This document shows, piece after piece, positions 23,984 through 24,922 of a stretch of 24,922 nt of DNA. The stretch lies in NCBI GenBank assembly GCA_050942825.1, contig JBMNOA010000024.1, forward strand, positions 1 to 24,922, written 5' to 3'. The notes under the pieces were generated by a model. It was not told the DNA's origin. It was given only the letters and a program-made list of their open reading frames with translations, and ran no database searches. Positions within the stretch are counted from its first letter, which is position 1; every line of letters starts with the position of its first letter. This DNA is from CAYRML01 sp050942825 (lineage in GTDB: Bacteria > Bacillota > Dehalobacteriia > UBA4068). A program made the translations under genes and the position numbers.

Positions 23984-24553
23984 ATGAGAAGACAACAAAC
24001 ATTGACCTTAACAATTAGTGCCCTCATGGTAGCAACCATGTGCATTTTATCTCTGATTGCTATACCTTTACCCGTATCACCTATTCCTATAACATTACAA
24101 ACAGCCGCTGTGCTATTAACAACATTGATATTGGGGCCCAGAAAGGCTTTTGTGGTTATTTTGATTTACCTTATTATCGGCTGCCTGGGATTACCAGTAT
24201 TTGCCGGCGGAAAAGCCGGTCTTGGGGTGATAGCCGGCCCTAGCGGGGGTTTTTTATTAGGCTTTATGCCTGCTGCCTTATTGGGTGGATTTATCTACAA
24301 TATAAAAAAAACCACTAGTCTCAAAAGAGCTTTTTTGGCTGCTATCATAATCAATGTGATTATTTATGCTTGCGGTATTACTTATTTTGCAATCATTACA
24401 GATATCTCCTTAAAAGCGGCATTTTTAACCGCTGGGCTTCCTTTTATCCCGGGAGAGATTATCAAAATTATATTCTTTGTCCCTTTAGCAATTTCTATAA
24501 CAAAATCACTGCAAAAACAAATGCCCGCTTACGTAAAAAAACAACTCCCTTAA
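23984..24553 (+). CDS. bioY: biotin ECF transporter substrate-binding protein
   Basis: The 189-residue membrane S-component that captures biotin for an energy-coupling-factor transporter. About six hydrophobic helices are seen. BioY hallmarks are the early 'IPLPVSPIPITLQTAAVLL' segment, where PxTLQT is typical, 'GCLGLPVFAGGKAGLGVIAGPSGGFLLGF', and a late 'FIPGEIIK' motif. No ATPase or EcfT gene is adjacent, so it probably shares a general ECF module encoded elsewhere. It is 13 bp after birA, evidently in one operon, so uptake and use of biotin are linked. A terminator overlaps its stop codon. Confidence 0.96.
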   Translation: MRRQQTLTLTISALMVATMCILSLIAIPLPVSPIPITLQTAAVLLTTLILGPRKAFVVILIYLIIGCLGLPVFAGGKAGLGVIAGPSGGFLLGFMPAALLGGFIYNIKKTTSLKRAFLAAIIINVIIYACGITYFAIITDISLKAAFLTAGLPFIPGEIIKIIFFVPLAISITKSLQKQMPAYVKKQLP

Positions 24554-24566
24554 AGGAGGTGTTTTA
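24538..24566. terminator. terminator shared by bioY and the ferritin-like gene
   Basis: AAAACAACTCC (24538-24548) pairs with GGAGGTGTTTT (24555-24565), with one mismatch, and the stop codons of both convergent genes lie within or next to it. T-rich ends face both ways. Confidence 0.7.
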
Positions 24567-24922
24567 ATAATATCCATAAGGTTTATTACCATTCATAGGG
24601 TTTAGAGTGTTTATTGGATTAGGATTCATGGAATTTATTGATCCCTTAAGCGGATTATGATAAAAATGACCCCTATTAAAGGGATTATTTTCGCTAAAGG
24701 TTTTTGTACATCTTTGATACATAGCAGCCAATATACGAGCATGATGCTTTTCATCATTTAATATACTACAAATAATTTCTTTTTGCTTGAGGCAAAAAAG
24801 TTTAGCAGCCAATCTCTCATATAATGCTGCAGCATTCAACTCATCATAGATTGCAGTTTTTATCATATCACAATAATTTTTTGGCAAGCTTACGGATGGA
24901 TTTCCCAAGCTATAATAATCTC
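24564..24922 (-). CDS. two-helix ferritin-like protein with Asn/Pro-rich tail (5' partial)
   Basis: The visible frame stays open to the right edge. A TTG at 24908 would give 114 residues but has no ribosome binding site, so the true start probably lies outside the window. Counting from that TTG, two helices carry a rubrerythrin-like iron-site pattern: Glu23 in YDELNAAALYERL and Glu53-x2-His56 in NDEKHHARIL. A full ferritin-like domain has four helices; after residue about 66 there is instead a flexible Asn/Pro/Gly/Tyr-rich tail (NPFNRG...NKPYGYY). Related proteins with such tails occur in Bacillota, some linked to spore coats. Iron binding is inferred from the motif; the function is not known. 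Confidence 0.7.
   Translation of the reverse strand, partial: DYYSLGNPSVSLPKNYCDMIKTAIYDELNAAALYERLAAKLFCLKQKEIICSILNDEKHHARILAAMYQRCTKTFSENNPFNRGHFYHNPLKGSINSMNPNPINTLNPMNGNKPYGYY

Noticed and set aside
1..24922. CRISPR arrays, insertion sequences, prophage or defence genes.
   Set aside because: I saw no regularly spaced repeats, transposase or integrase motifs, or known defence domains on either strand.

Overview
The window reads as part of the chromosome of an AT-rich, low-G+C Gram-positive bacterium (Bacillota, probably a clostridial endospore former). Pointers are TTGACA/TATAAT-type promoters at 17-bp spacing, strong AGGAGG-type ribosome binding sites, a T-box riboswitch, the indirect glutaminyl/asparaginyl-tRNA route (GatCAB), a BofC-like sporulation-type protein, and BirA/BioY biotin handling. 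I cannot name a genus.

Layout, left to right. (1) 1-1.6 kb: an E1-like ThiF/MoeB adenylyltransferase (-) diverges from a membrane-anchored BofC-C-domain protein (+); a 12-bp inverted repeat lies before the latter. (2) 1.6-6.5 kb: one very large membrane-anchored alpha-2-macroglobulin-like protein (-), whose thioester position keeps Cys but has lost Glu-Gln. (3) 6.7-14.9 kb: a glutamine-centred block. CTP synthase, glutamine synthetase and GMP synthase run leftward; GatC-GatA-GatB run rightward from a divergent promoter region. One enzyme makes glutamine, and PyrG, GuaA and GatCAB all use it as amide donor. (4) 14.9-17.9 kb: a ferrous-iron uptake operon (-) of two tandem FeoA proteins, FeoB and a small Cys-rich FeoB-associated membrane protein. 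It has a strong promoter and three copies of a GTTAG-N6-CTAAC palindrome, two just after the promoter and one between feoA and feoB. (5) 18.0-19.3 kb: a Bcr/CflA-type MFS exporter (-). (6) 19.5-21.1 kb: an AlaA-like aminotransferase (-) under a complete T-box leader whose specifier I read as GCA (alanine). (7) 21.2-22.0 kb: an SDR oxidoreductase (-). (8) 22.0-22.9 kb: a gene-poor stretch with a possible 41-residue membrane peptide or gene remnant, an attenuator-like hairpin, tRNA-Ser(CGA) and, between that tRNA and its likely promoter, a degenerate 5'-half copy of the same tRNA. (9) 22.9-24.9 kb: a birA-bioY operon (+) converging on a two-helix ferritin-like protein (-) that runs off the right edge.

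Most of the window is housekeeping metabolism. I found no CRISPR array, transposase, phage gene or obvious defence system, and nothing I would call a convincing new multi-gene system. The items most worth a second look are the degenerate-thioester macroglobulin, the iron-operon palindromes, the half-tRNA in the tRNA-Ser leader, the gene-poor 22.3-22.6 kb segment, and the alanine T-box on an aminotransferase.
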